A DNA stretch of 64,000 nucleotides from Cryptomeria japonica (GCF_030272615.1 NC_081414.1:2295501-2359500), one strand, 5' to 3'. Numbered from the stretch's first letter, positions 1 through 12,718 are shown. Notes: generated by a model not told the origin, from the sequence alone. A program made the numbers and translations.

Positions 1-956
1 TTTGGGAGAGTTACTATCCCTCTTGTACAAAGATTATCCCCCTTTCAGAGGTGAACCGATTAGCTTCTAGCTTAGGGTTCTTAGTAAGGTTTCTTGTTTG
101 GAATTACCCCTTGCAGTCGCGCAAGCACAATTTAGACACACAGCCCAACAAGGTACCAAAACAAGAAGTAGTCATGCAAGCGTGATTGAAACCATGAGGC
201 CCTACAAAATGTCTGATATGAGAGATCTCAAAAGATAAAACTCAAATAATTCCATCCTTGGAGAATTTAATCCCGAGAGGCCCTTTTTTTAGAGTGAGTC
301 AAAAAGCTTAGGTCTAGTTGTACTCACTTGGGTCGTTCTCATAGGGTGATTACTTTTTCAAACTATGACAGGCCCGCTAAAGGTATTCAAATCTCAAACT
401 AGAAGCGCTTCAAGGGTCAGGATTTTTTATTGTCCATACGGACAAGAGCATACTCTCCTACCTTTTAGACAACTTCTCAAACATAGAAAGCAAAAGATCA
501 TTTATCAATAGAAAATTAACTGTGCCTAGAAAACTTAAGAATACACAAAGTCTTGTTGATTTTCCTTAGGCAACCTACAAAACCAATATATTAGTAATCA
601 TGTTGTTTTGAGAAATTGAATTTATTTGGCAAGCGTAATATTGGACAAATATTCTACAAAAAAACAGTTAGGCTACTAGAGAACTCACAAATAGACTAGG
701 GTTAGCATTAGTGATATCAAATTTCAAGCATAAAAACCCTAAAATATGCACACAATCTGTTTTGAAACAACAGAAGTAGAATACCATATGAGTTTTATCA
801 CCTAGTATTACGAGTATTCCCACATACCAATATGAGTGCACAAATAAACTCGTATGATACTGCAAAGGTACTCGTACAAGATTTTGAAGCTAGTACGACC
901 TGAAATCCATGAGATTGAAGATTTGATGATGCAAGAGAATAAAAATGAGATTTCAC

Positions 957-974
957 GCCCCATGGTGGGCACCA
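957..974 (-). other. Primer-binding site (tRNA-Lys type, decayed)
   Basis: The plus strand reads GCCCCATGGTGGGCACCA. This is the 3' end of plant cytosolic tRNA-Lys with CCA, except for two changes (C to T and G to A), both at former CpG positions. The intact version is at 57445-57462. A minus-strand element would use it to prime first-strand synthesis. Confidence 0.55.
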
Positions 975-1440
975 AAATGTCGTGTGTGTGAAGTAGGGTA
1001 CCTGCAACTGCAACACAAACACTTAATAGATCATTACAAGCATGATTAGCAAAGTGAAATAAAATGAAAGATGAACCATGGCAAAGCGGCCTATCACCTC
1101 CTAAGAGATGCGAATGTGGATTTGCTCTCAGATCTAGATGAGAAACCCTAGTGACTTGACTACACCAAGACGAAGGATTTAAAATGATATGATGTGCAAG
1201 ATAGATGAATGTATGATTGTGCTAGATTGATCCAAGAAGCTAACTTTTAAATGATGATGCAATTAAGCTAGATGAGAGATTGAATATACTATATGATTAA
1301 GAAATTATGCTATAAGATGATCAAATTAAGCTAGATCTAAGATGCAATAAATGATAACAATGCTAAACTAGAATTCTAGAAATGATATGTCAATATTAAC
1401 AAAGCTTGAGATGGGATCCTTTGTGCTCCAAAAATGGAGG

Positions 1441-1450
1441 ATATTTATAG
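1441..1450 (-). promoter_or_regulatory. TATA-like box of the LTR
   Basis: On the minus strand it reads CTATAAATAT, at the position where the related LTR at 57467-58902 carries CTATAAATAGAGCC. It probably marks the U3/R transition of the LTR. This is inference from position and sequence only. Confidence 0.4.
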
Positions 1451-2070
1451 GATTTCCAAGGCCAGGGGTGAGGTGGAAGGAATCAATGGTCAAGATTGAA
1501 TTTAAAGATATCAAGGGTCAAATTGGAGGAGGTTGGAGAAGAGGTTGGAGGGAGGGACACTTGTCATCTTTGTGGTGACAAGTGTCAAAGAATCTTGCTC
1601 ACAAGAGGGAAAGTGTCTAAGGGAGGAGACATATGGCAAAAGTTCCATGTGTCTCAAGGGGAGAATATCCAACCCATAGGAGGTTAGGATGTGAAAGATA
1701 GGATAGGGTTAGTTAAACCCAGGATTAGGTGGAATAGGTTAGGTTAGGGGGTGGTTAGGTTAGGTGGTTATAAGTTAGGAGGCATTTGGGGAATTTGAAT
1801 TTAAAAATTCAAATAATAGGAAAAGGCTAATTAACTTTCAACAACTCATAAATTGATTTGTTTAATTAATTAGAAGATTAGAAGAATAAATTTAATGGGG
1901 GAGGATTAATCAATTTAGATTAATTAATCAAAGGAGATTATTGAAATTAACTTAATGAATAAATCATTAAATTTATTGATAAGTAGATGAATGGGGAATT
2001 AAATTAGAAAGGGGGATTAATTAAATAATTTCTTATTTAATTAATTATCTTCAGACCATTTTTAGGATGT

Positions 2071-3599
2071 TCTCTATAAAAGAGGCTTCCTCCTATAGAG
2101 TCAAAAATTGCATACCCCTTTGCAATTCCACCTACACTTTTGCAACCACTTTAGTGTCGATTCCCCTATCATTTGGGTAGGCTCATTTCAGCCCTTGCAT
2201 TAGCCTTTTCCCTCTCAAGATGTCTTTCAATAGCTATCCTTCAGATTTTGTTTCATGTTAGCCACGCGTTCCTCTTGCCACTTGTCATTTTTTAGCATGA
2301 CTTTTCTAAACACTGGCATGTCGCATGGATGTTCACACATTATGCATTCGCCCCATGACATCTTAACATTCAAATGTCAGTTCTACACATTTTGACACTT
2401 GTCACCTATCTTGGTCGGTGGAAATGACTTAGAATCTTCTAAATGACTCGCTAGCCTCTTATTTCCCTCCTATTCTCTCATTTTAAATCTCTATTTCATT
2501 CATGCAGTCTCTCTTGGCTCTTGGTTCTCTCATTATTTAGGCTCTCACAACTGTCTCATTTCTCTTGCTACAATAGTTTCTAGTTTGCTACAACACTCTC
2601 AAGCTCTCACAATATTCTTTGCATCTCTCTCAGCTTTCTCAATCCTTGTTGGTAATATCTATGTACTTATCTTGTCTTTGAGAATCTTGAGATTTATCAC
2701 ATCCCCTATCTATTTTATCATTTTATCATTCTATCTTTTATCTTTTGATCTATCTATCTATTTGGCTATTATGGAGGTGGAAACACCAAAATAGGGACTT
2801 GACTGAGGCAAGTCTCCAATCAACCTCAAACATTTTTCCTCTTCTTCATGTGTGTCTAAGTTTATTAGAAGCATTTGAACGTACGAGGATTTTCTTTTGC
2901 TTTATTTATTTCACTCATATTCATTTCTATTTGTATTTATCATCTGGTATTTGCTGCTACATTTCTAACTTTTGGATTTTGAAGGTTAACTAAAACACAG
3001 AGTAAAGTTTTTGTATTTCTGTCTTTTTTGTTTCCGGTCCATACGAGACTACAGTGTGCTATGTAGACGACCATGCATTGTATTGGTGTCATTGACTAAG
3101 ATGCTCAAACTTAGACCGAATACTCTTAATGCCCGCTCTTTCAATTTTTCTAATTAGAGATCTTCATCAGTTTCACTAGTTGGAGATATCCGAATGTATG
3201 TTGTGAAGTTGGCTCTCAAGGGAAAATAGTTCTTCCCTTTGTAGGGTCACTTTTGCACCATTACACCTCCTCTCATTTTCCATATAGCATACTTACATTC
3301 TATAAAAATCATTTTATCATACATCACCACATCATCTTTGCATCATAGCTTTACATCATCACAACCACATCTATTATTCATTGAGCTCTTGTGCAAGTGC
3401 AACACAAATTTGAGAGCAGCAAAATTAAACACAAGAACATGAAGGATGGGACAACAATGGAAACAAGCCTACATTATGTGTGAATGGTATAGCATTTGTT
3501 ATTCTAATGTTATTTGCATGCATGTTAGCTCTCAATTGATGTTTTGTTGAATTTCATTATAGATCTAAGGTTTAGTGGTTAGAACTAGGGCTTACAAAT
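2071..3599. other. Noncoding stretch, no gene seen
   Basis: AT-rich sequence with short T- and CATC-rich runs and no convincing coding frame. A plus-strand TATA-like string (tctataaaagagg) lies near 2090, just beyond the LTR fragment. It could be the U3 of another LTR in the opposite direction, but no LTR end or primer site could be tied to it. Confidence 0.4.
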
Positions 3600-3725
3600 A
3601 GAGTTCAAATTTATAATATACAACAAACATTTCCATTAGTCCTTATACCTTTTACAACTAATCTTCTAGAATTTCCTTTTCTAATTTCACATTCAAACCC
3701 ATGAAATACGAATTTGTATCCCTTA

Positions 3726-4631
3726 CTACGTACACATCTGAGTCAAACTCAAAAGATTATGTCTCAAACCCTTAACATAATAAATATCATCAGTCTTATA
3801 CTTACCATAAATGGAAATAGTACCTTTACCATTAATAGGTGTAGCTTCCTCACCTACAAATTTTATAGAACCACCATCATACTTCTCAAGGTCAATGAAA
3901 GTTCCTTTATCACCTATCATATTATTTGAATATCTGGAATCAATTATCCATGCTTTAGGCTATACTTTTGCATGCAGTAAAGTCTTCACACTCATTGTTT
4001 TTTTATTGTTCTTCACTCATTCCGAATTACCAAACCTTTCATTATTTATCTCCTCTATAGCTAAAAATAATGATTCTTCATTTGAGTCATCTATGTCTTC
4101 ATCCTCAATTGAATAAGTCTCCATTGAATAGAAATTCCTCTTAAGCCTATCTTTGTCATATATCTTCTTATTCCTATTATTCCATCTGTAATTGTCCTTT
4201 CCCATATTATAATCATTGGATCCTCTACCACAATCTTCCTTATAAGTACATCTAGAAGCATAATGACCAATTCTTCCACAACTGAAATATTTGAAGGGTA
4301 ACTTACTTTTGTATTTTCTAGATCCTTTCGTATGTCTTCTCACAAAGTTTTCTTCTATCTCATCCATGTCATTGCTTTCTCCAAGTTCATCTTCAATCTT
4401 CTTGGTAGCCTTGAATGTTGCTTCTTTATTCTCTTTTTGCAAATCATCTAGCTCAACTATTTCAAAGGTAGAGAGAGATCCATACAACTAATTCAATGTG
4501 TATTTGCCCATATCACAACTTTCTTCAATGACATACTTCTTAGGTTTGTAGAATTTAGGCAATTTTACCATCACTTTTCTCACCACTTCACTTTCTACTA
4601 ATGTTCCGCCAATACCCCTAATTGCACTCAC
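3726..4631 (-). pseudogene. Copia-1: gag C-terminus and protease fragment
   Basis: Translation on the minus strand gives the C-terminal half of a Ty1/copia gag followed by the protease start. The gag part (4017-4487) has an acidic region and one zinc knuckle, damaged at its first cysteine pair (FSCGRIGHYASRC, where CxxCxxxxHxxxxC is expected). After it come a WIIDS motif and a GDKGTF block of the aspartic protease. The usual DSGC is read as DSRY here, so the catalytic loop is altered. The gag pre-integrase text follows (GKGTISIYGK, YYVKGLRHNLLS) and the frame ends at 3726. Integrase, RT and RNase H are absent, so the element is 3'-truncated near 3600. Its N-terminal gag half lies 12.4 kb away at 17059-17461, beyond an inserted DNA transposon. 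Confidence 0.8.
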
Positions 4632-4639
4632 AATCTCAT
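4632..4639. repeat. 8-bp target site duplication, left copy
   Basis: AATCTCAT, repeated exactly at 17051-17058 on the other side of the inserted hAT-type element. The duplicated bases lie in the Copia-1 gag frame. Eight bases is the duplication length of the hAT superfamily. Confidence 0.8.
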
Positions 4640-4662
4640 TAGAGATTACTTTAGTGGCTAAT

Positions 4663-4712
4663 ATTTGCCAATGGCGAATTTTTCACGTCGGTGACCTGGA
4701 AAATGGCGAATA
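4663..4712 (+). repeat. hAT left subterminal repeats
   Basis: AATGGCGAAT occurs twice here, near 4672 and 4704. Related ATCGCCAT and ATTCGCC strings follow near 4780 and 4907. The same hexamer in inverted orientation clusters at the right end. In hAT elements such motifs are usually transposase-binding sites; that role is inference here. Confidence 0.55.
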
Positions 4713-5439
4713 TTTTGTACCGACTGGGGGTGGCCATGTCGTCAGAACATTATCATTTTTCATCAAATTCACAGCTCGATCGCCATATGTTTTATGTAAT
4801 TAAATGTTTCTATGTGAGGATTTCACCAATACAATATACGATGGACACACAGTAAATTTAATTTTTTTGCCTACACTCTCTGAGGTTGCCTTAATAGATG
4901 ACCATAATTCGCCTATAGGCATATGAAGATTTGTTAGCCAAGAGGACCCAATTCACCTGACATTTTGCTGACATGTGTCTCCATTCACCCCAACTTTTTC
5001 CAACTATATTGTATTTTCCAATTATTTGGACAACTCATAATCGCGTTGAAAATTACATAAGTTGTGTTATAGTTATGCGTGATTTGCCAAATATTTGTAT
5101 ACCATATAAAATTCCTACGGAATTTTCCATATAAGGATTGGTATAAATACATTTAAAGATCAAATCTATCTCTACACAATCTGGTGGGTTCTAGGATCTA
5201 AATTCTGATCAATAGCGAAGTTTCAGACCAAGGAAAATCATTGTTGTTGACCGCATTAGCGACTGCTAGTGACCTAAAGGTGAGCGATCATATTTTTGAT
5301 GTGTTATAATATTATTTTGAATTTATCTATACTTGTTTGCATTGTTGAGTTCATTCTTATTCAGTGGGGACCCATTAGTGCCAAGTGGTCAGCCAAGAGA
5401 TTCAGACCTCAGACATCTAGATTGTAGGTCGTAGGGCCA

Positions 5440-7607
5440 ATGAAACATATCTTATACTTTATAGTCTATTATTGCTTCTTCAACAAATTGATATTTTTTT
5501 GGCAGCCTTTATTTTGTTGGAGATGTCGAATAGGAAGAAGGGTAGGAAACCTAAATGTACCTAAATGTGGGGAAGGCCATGAGAGGCCAACAAAAAGTAG
5601 AACATTGTCTTTGTACTTTGGCTTTGGAAAAGATTGTGGTGAAAACCAGGAAGGTACATCATCACAAGTACAAGTACAAAATTTGCAACCTACACTGCAT
5701 ATTGAAGATGGTGGTGAACCTGATATCTCAGATCAGGATGATCTTGAAAAAGATTATCTGGTAGATGCCCAAGTTAGCCGGAATGATATAATCTACTTGG
5801 GTGATAATGTCATTGATGGTAAAGTTGTTCAGTTAAGCGTTGTTTTTTATATTTTGAACAAAGGGCATGCTATGATAGACTTCCCATCAATTAGTGGTTT
5901 ATTACACTTTTTGAAAGTTCCTAACTATCCTAATAGACACTGGTCAGTAAGCAGTAGATGGGAATGGGAAAGTTGTCTTGTTGAGGTTGAAAAAGAAGAT
6001 GTAAAGGAAAAAATAAGAGAGTCAAACTTTATTGCATTTTGTTTAGACGAAGTTACAGCAGTAGACAATACTTCATGGGTATGCATGCATGTTTATACTA
6101 TACAAAATCATTCCCGCCAACCTCATCCACTATCTGTTGCTAAAATGAAGGAGAGTGCAATAGAGGAAAATTTATTTCAACTAGTAAAGAGAAGTTTAAT
6201 TCAATATGGAGGTATGGATGACATGATCGTTGCCAAAATATTGGTGTGTGTTGGAGCAGATGGAGCTTCAGTTTTGCAACGTCACATGAACGGTCTTTGC
6301 AAAAAGATTGAAACTTCATTTGCACCATACATTACTATAATTCACTACATGGCTCACAAAATGAATCTAACTTTTGGAATTGTGAGCAAGTATGCTTCGG
6401 TAAAAAAATTGAAATTTTAATCAGAGAGCTCTACTGACACTTTTGTCGAAGTCCCAAGCAATTTATGGAATTTCAACACTTTGCTCATGGAATAACTGAT
6501 GGGAACAAGATTCTCAAGGATAATGATACCAGATGGATCTCTTTGGATGGTCCAGCGCATCGAGTTTTTTCAAAATATCCATCCTTGATTGGACTATTTC
6601 ACACAACTCGCGACAAATCAGATCAATCAAAATTTCTTGACCTTCTTCGAAGGTTAAGTAATCTAGAGACACTCTTAACTTTAGAATCTCTTCTACCCAT
6701 GCTAGAGGAAATGAGGAATATTATAAAGGATTCCCAAAAAAGAGCTTTGTATATTGCAAAATATGCTACACAGTGTAAGATGACATGCATGACCCTCGAC
6801 AATCTCTATCGAAATAAACCAACACTACCTGATGAAAAATTTGTTAAGTGGCGGACACTCACAAATTTGAACAATGTTGATAACTTTTTACAAATCGGTG
6901 CAAATGGGGAGGTATGTGCCAATGTATGGGGATTTGAGATACCAATGCACTTCTATGCCACGGTCAACCCCGAGGAACCAGGAAAGTGCCCCCAGAAGCA
7001 ACTAGCAAGAGTTACAAGGGAAGATTTCGACAAGATTGTTGAGTCTATAACTACTTATATGAAGAAAATTGCCTATGATCTTTCCTCACAAATTAGAAGA
7101 AGATTCTCTCCTGACAACCTACTCGAAGCCATGTCTATTGTGTTTCCTAAATATTGGAGCCTCAACAGTGCAGCTAATTTTTGAAGTAAGCTATTGACTT
7201 TGATAAAACAATTCTGCATATCCAGAGAATTTAATGGAGTAATTATAAATGAAATATTAGATGAAACTCATCTTAGAGAGAAATCATCTCATTTTACATA
7301 CACTATGAGGGAACAATATGGCACAATGGAGAACCCCTACGAAGAGGGATCAATCACAAGGCTTTAGAAATATATAGCTGAGAAGGCAGCGTTGCGTGAT
7401 TCAATGCTAGAATATTTGAAGCTTGTTGATTTATGTCTTACCATGATATTGGGTTCAGTGGAAGATGAGAGATTTTTAAGTGCTTTGGGGTTCCTAAAAT
7501 CAAAGCTAAGAAACAAACTAGACAAAAATTTGGAAAATTGCTTGAGGCTCTATACATCTAGGTATGATGTCCACACTTTTCCTTATGATAGGGCACTGCA
7601 AATCTAG
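5440..7607 (+). pseudogene. hAT-type transposase, decayed
   Basis: Three successive frames match the hAT transposase plan. Frame 1 (5440-6420) has a basic N-terminus, then FCLDEVTAVDN with the first catalytic Asp, CVGADGASVLQ with the second, and an H..MAHKMNL block. Frame 2 (6465-7184) covers the inserted helical domain, including DNDTRWISLD. Frame 3 (7392-7607) is the C-terminal dimerisation region, with RFLSALGFLKSKLRNKLDKN and the FPYDRAL end. A frameshift near 6420, stops at 7182 and 7366, and TAG where a Trp codon is expected near 7605 disable it. The best resemblance is to the ZNF862/DUF4371-like hAT branch, from memory. The zinc-finger region upstream of 5560 is poorly preserved. It is the only plus-strand gene of the transposon and would have acted on its ends. 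Confidence 0.8.
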
Positions 7608-8600
7608 AGGTCCAAATGTGAAAGAAGAGGTTTGGGCAACACTTCAAACCAAAGTGCCAGTGGGACTATTGACTCATGTATTGGACCTACTGGTAGCATT
7701 GAGATGCAGTTCAACAAAGGTATGCAGACTCAGAGTGAAGAAAACACAGACAAGAATCAAGAAAGCTCTGAATTTGATGAGGATGAATGGCAACTGTAAG
7801 TGATTGGTATTTATTAATCTTATTACTATGTCTCATCATTCATATTACAAAATCATATTATTATGGTTGATAACTTGATGATGTTTTATGAGTCTATCAA
7901 CTTTTTGTAATTAGAATTTAATATTGATTTGTAATTGTATTTTTCAAATTTCTAAATTTCCAGGTTTAAAATACCATAATGTCTTTATTGATATAGAGAT
8001 GTTTATTTAGACATGTTTGAGAACTTAGATTTTCATTAATTCTTTCAAAATATAGCCATATGATACAATTCATTCAATACACCACTCTGTGTGATTCTCC
8101 ATGCAAAAGTCAATACAAAGTTTCAGAACCCTTTGCAAATGACCCTGAATTCCCTTTTATAGAAACAAGGGAGCAACAACAGCTTCAGGTCAATTTGCAA
8201 CATGTGAAGACTGAACATCAAAATCACAAACTCGGGCTTCAATACAAATTTAGTTTTACATGGCCATCACAGGTCGAATTAGTAATTTAACAACTGCTAC
8301 ATGTCTGATGTCTCCTATTCAAAAAACAAAGTTCAAAATTAAATATTAATTCAAGTCATGACAAATTAAATATAGATAATAGCAGTGCCCAAAACCTAGT
8401 AATTAGAAATAGATAAATGCAGAAATGTTAAAACTTGGGAGAATTTGAGAATACAAATTTACAGGCTGAAGGTTTGCATTATGCATCATAGATTCATAGG
8501 CTGGATTAGCAATAGAGAGTGTTGGTTTTTTCATGTTCATAAAACAGAGTTATTTCAAGTGATGCCAAATTCCAAACAAAAAAAACATAAAACCTTGAAA
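7608..8600. other. hAT internal spacer, no gene seen
   Basis: The stretch lies between the 3' end of the transposase and the 3' end of the antisense cargo, so the two converge here. It is AT-rich with no lasting open frame. A poly(A)-signal-like AATAAA pattern is not clear on either strand. Confidence 0.4.
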
Positions 8601-9389
8601 TTAAGAGTAAAAGCATAAAATTGTGCAATACATACTATGATTCTTAAGATTTATGTGCCAGTTTTGTAGGGTGCTCCACTCTTTGTCTGATGGAAGGTCA
8701 ATATTCTTTAAACTATGGAAATTCAATTGCAACTTTGTCAACAATCCATATTTAGATGAGTGACTTGACATCACTGTTTCACCCAATACTGCATTCAGAA
8801 TTGTAAATGGTTGGATGAATTCTAGAAAGCTTTGGGGAGTTCTATTCTTAGGAAGCAAGTATAAATCAGACTTCATTTTTATCTCCATGTTCTTTTTGTA
8901 AGCTTCTTTTCCAATGAATTTATTTAATGCATTAACGGTCTTAGGCAAACCAAGTTTAATCAAAGTAGTTGTCTTTTCTTGCAACTTCAATATCTTTTTG
9001 CCATATTTATCCATAACTTCTGATGTTTCCCTTAGTTTCTGGCATTTTTGAAGGATAGATGATGTCTTAACTGTGGCATCAATGCGGCTCTTAATTCCCT
9101 TGGATGCCAAATAGCTGTCACTGGTATTGTAGACTACTTGCAAAATCTGTTTTGCCATATCCTCTTTTGATTAAACATGTATGCTCTTCTCAATGTGCCC
9201 TTTGATTTTTATATAAATTATTCTCAAACTTTCATTCAATTCAAACCACTCACACAACTTGTCACTCCTCTGCATTATTTGCCCCCAAATGTTTTCTTGT
9301 ATATACTTCGTTGTATTTTTCATATTATCTTTCAATCCATCCTCTGAAGTTATAATTTTATCATTTGCATTGTGCAGGTATTCTTTCAT
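8601..9389 (-). pseudogene. hAT cargo gene, C-terminal part (unrecognised)
   Basis: Two minus-strand frames, 9171-9389 and 8601-9158, follow each other without clear relation to any known family. They are rich in Lys, Glu, Leu and Ile and look largely helical. The second frame (185 residues) starts MAKQILQVVYNTSD and carries a Lys-rich helical stretch (KYGKKILKLQEKTTTLIKLG), a possible coiled coil. An internal stop separates the two frames. The sequence between 9390 and 9713 still shows coding-like remnants (for example ADLENEKIKEES), broken by several stops. They are probably the C-terminus of one long protein starting at 12718. The function is unknown. Confidence 0.5.
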
Positions 9390-9713
9390 TTGTGCATATT
9401 TTTTCTTTCTTCCTCTACTTCCTCTTCCAAATGTTTTGCTTTTTCCTTCTCATGATCCAATAGGTCCTATATTTTTCTTATTTCAGCAGTAGCAGGCTCA
9501 TAATTTTTGTATAATTTTTGAAAACTGCCTCTTTCCTCATCAATTTTTTTACTGCTTTTAGCCAGTTTTTCTCTCAGGTCCTTCAATTCTGCATCCATCT
9601 TTTCCTGCTCTGTAATTTCTACTGCGAAGATCGAAATTTTTATCCTTTTCTGTAAATCATTGCACTTGTTATTTGTTGCTTTCCTCTTTGATTTTTTCGT
9701 TTTCCAAGTCTGC

Positions 9714-10998
9714 CTATAACTTTTCTATTTGTTTCTCCAATTTATTTTTTTCTCTCTCCACCTTTAGCAGTGAAGTGTAGACCACTTCGTTAGTCCTTTT
9801 TGACACACTAATTTTGTCCACATTATGTACTTTGGAAAAATCCTTTTGGAGGGTGCTAACTTGAAATTCAAAGGGATCTATCTGACTATGTGGTAGATTT
9901 TCATCTTTAGTTGGAGGCATAACAACCATGAACTTCATCATATCTTTGTGTGGGTCATATGTTGGAAATACCCTGTTCCTTGCAGGTAGTTCGTCCAAAA
10001 CTTCAATTACGGAAACCCTATGAAATGCTCTCTTTTTTTTCTTTTTTTTCTTTTTTTTCATTTGTTGTGTGTTCAAGTTTATCATAGTAATCACAAAATT
10101 GAAATTCTAGGCTTGCTGAAGCAATTGAATGTTTGAAAGGTGAATTAGGAATAACGGAGGCTCCAGTTCCAACTATGCATGCGGTTTTAACTAATGCATT
10201 ACTAGGATTACCAACAACCATTCCTGATCCTGTCCCACTGTCACTTTCATGTGTAGTTTTTGTAATCTTTTGAGGGGTCTGATCTGAAGCTGCAAATGAT
10301 AGATTTGTAGTGTCAGTGGCACTTGATATAGGATTATGAATAGTATGAGTATCTACCACTAGTGGCCTCTTGTGAGAGATATTTTGTTGTTTCCCTTGTC
10401 CAACACCAAGGCAACTAGTATCAGTAGTAGTACCCATGCCAACCCCACCAATCGCAGTGGCACTTGACTAAATAGCAATAGGAATACTATCCCCAGATTC
10501 CCCACTAGTGCCAGTGGCACTTGATTCACCACCAATGGGAATACCATGATGTGGTGGTGGTTGTGGATTTGAACCTGAAACAAACGTAGGTGGACCCTGA
10601 GGGTAATGAGTAGTACCTTTCTGTGATGAATCTGAAGAATCAAGTCCAATGACTGGTTTAACATGAGCTTTTGATTTTGAATTTGATGGAAGTTGTACCT
10701 CAAATGGATACCAAATGCCTTCTCCTCTGGGACCTAGACCACCACCTTCAAAACCCATTTTTTCCATAATGTTTTCCCCTTTGCTATATTTTTCTTTCAT
10801 GGACTCATTGACTCCACCTAATATGTTAGGGACTACAGTAGTTGATGGAGTGGGCTCAACCTCATACTCATTATCATCTTCACTCCTGTCATATGTTGTT
10901 GTGGGATGCTCCATATTCCACAATTTGCTAAACTCTTCATCCTCGTCAATGGACTCAAATTCTCCACTGGTCTTTGGTTCACCAAGATTCTTCCTCAT
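9714..10998 (-). pseudogene. hAT cargo gene, G-patch and low-complexity part
   Basis: The frame at 10018-10998 is one reading frame broken only by a TAG at 10468. It begins MRKNLGEPKT, has an acidic segment (SIDEDEEF), then a G-patch-like motif at residues about 72-96 (10711-10785), with GENIMEKMGFEGGGLG and a following GEGI. A Ser/Thr/Gly/Pro-rich low-complexity region comes next (SSATGTSGESGD). A homopolymer run at about 10030-10060 then shifts the frame into 9714-10094, which has poly-Lys, LDELPARNRVFPTYDP and a charged helical end (KVEREKNKLEKQIEKL). G-patches are short glycine-rich segments of RNA-processing proteins and of some retroelement proteins. Which applies here is not known. The low-complexity and poly-A tracts look like the main sites of decay. 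Confidence 0.55.
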
Positions 10999-11386
10999 AG
11001 TCCAAAAATCATTTATTTTGGTTTGAGTCCAATAAATTTCTTTACATTCTTGAAGAATTGTTTTGGGAATAGATTTGTTAGATGGATTAAAATATTTTTG
11101 GTAGAAATTGTAGGACCTCCTATTTTAGATGCCCTGACCCTCCTTTGTTGTCCTCTGTGTGTGCAATGCCATAATTTGTGATGACATTTCTTCTGTTGAA
11201 ATTTTATTGTCAGCGGAAATTTTCTCCGTCTCTTTTTTTACCTCATCCTAGGAGTCCATGTTTCTAAGATTTTCTAGCAATGGTTTACTTTCATGTTGAC
11301 ATAACACTGAAGAGTTCCCATTTTTCTTAAGCCTTGCTTGAACTACACCGATTGGATCATACTGCCAGAGACTCTCATCACCAAAC

Positions 11387-12718
11387 CTAAAAAACTGTCA
11401 AAAAATCATGTGCCACATTGAATGCTTTTCTCTCAAATGTGAACCCTCCACATGAGAAAGGCAAGGAAGGAAATATGCTCTTCTTTTGGTGACCATGGAA
11501 GTGTCTATCTGTGCTCTCCAACTGTTGTACATATTCCAATGCAAATACCCTCTCCGTCACATGTATTGGAAGTCTATATGGTTTTACTACTGATCCGTAA
11601 AACCTTAACACAATGTACTCTTCCATGAAGAACCAATTAGCCAATTGTATTTGACTTCTGAGTTGAATGCAATCTCTACAAGACACAAGCCATCTAGGCA
11701 TTGGAGTGCTTGTAATTTCATTATACATTGGTGCCAAAAAGAAGTCTACAAAATGGTTGTAGTTCTTTCTATTATCATGCATCCTTATCTTTGGTGTCCA
11801 TTCATATATTGGACACTGTGTTCTGTTCCGAGTCTTCTCATCAATCTTATAGTTTACAATTTGAAGATTGTTGGTCTTGAATATTGCATGATACTTGGAT
11901 AGAAGGAGATAGCACAAGTAGGATGAGAACCTAAATGTCTTACAAGAACCTTTTTTATCATTAGCATTTGTTTGTGCATGGATTGAAAAATGTGCTCAAC
12001 AAAATTATATCTTACTGGCTGAGTCACACAATGGATATTAAAAATCATTTCAAGAAGGCTAGCACCCACTTCCCTATCATTTTCCAATCCCAAGCAAAAT
12101 GTCAACAAGGAAATAGTATCTTGAACCCATGGAACAAAAAATGTTAGAATCATAAGGAGGCTTACGATTCTGATCCAACAAAGTACCATGCATTATTAGA
12201 GCTCTAATAAATGAATCTCTGCGACTTGGATTCAGACTGTCATAATTCTCTGCCAGCTTTCCTAGGTCAATGTGGACGTTCAAGTTTTGTGCTTCAAACC
12301 CTAAGTTCAACAAACAAGCGAATTCTCCCACGCTTATGGATAGAATTTCCTCTTTTGTATTTTTATTGACAATTGCTTTTTTATCTTCATCATAATTTTT
12401 GGCCCAGACCATGACAAAAGCAGGCCAAGGGAATACTTCAGGTAACACCATGCTTCCCAATCCAGCATCCCATGATGCGATTTTATTTGTTCTTTGTTTT
12501 TACGTTGTGTTGAAAACAGTAAATTTTTTCTTGGTTGGATCTGACGCCTTACTAGACAATGCATATCTAATATCTATGATATGCTTTTCACTATGGATAG
12601 CAGGGTCATAAATATCATGGTATTCATCAGTGAAACCTAGTGTTTTAACCAGTTCGGTTAGGTACATTTTTTTTTTCACTTGGCTTCCTGTTGAACTATT
12701 GCTTCCTGTTTTCCCCAT
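11387..12718 (-). pseudogene. hAT cargo gene, N-terminal part (unrecognised)
   Basis: The likely start is the ATG at 12716-12718 (MGKTGSNSSTGSQVKKKMYL), the most upstream Met of this strand-coherent run. Four overlapping frames succeed one another with frameshifts: 12500-12718, 12077-12460, 11854-12189 and 11387-11917. Together they give about 430 residues of globular-looking protein. Recognisable word patterns include ELVKTLGFTDEYHDIYDP, FPWPAFVMVWAKNYDED, FIRALIMHGTLLDQNRK, CPIYEWTPKIRMHD and WLVSCRDCIQLRSQIQLANW. No catalytic motif was recognised. About 390 bases (10999-11386) of poorer sequence separate this part from the G-patch part and could hold an intron or decay. The direction is opposite to the transposase, so it had its own promoter, perhaps in the repeats at 13127-14280. 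Confidence 0.5.

Larger units (their letters stand above)
1..2070 (-). mobile_element. Ty3/gypsy-type LTR retrotransposon, 5' end fragment
   Basis: Read on the minus strand, the stretch runs from an AT-rich LTR upstream part (about 2070 down to 1450), through a TATA-like box (1441-1450), to an LTR end near 976. A primer-binding-like site at 957-974 follows, then about 950 bases of untranslated internal leader. The layout matches the better preserved element at 57445-58902: a TATA box 5' of a phrase about a diluted 'ggtcaagattg' block, then the primer site. No long open frame of gag or pol is visible, and the internal region runs off the left edge of the window. The outer LTR boundary is not fixed, because no target duplication was found. 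The family assignment rests on the primer site and shared LTR order, so it is moderate. Confidence 0.5.
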
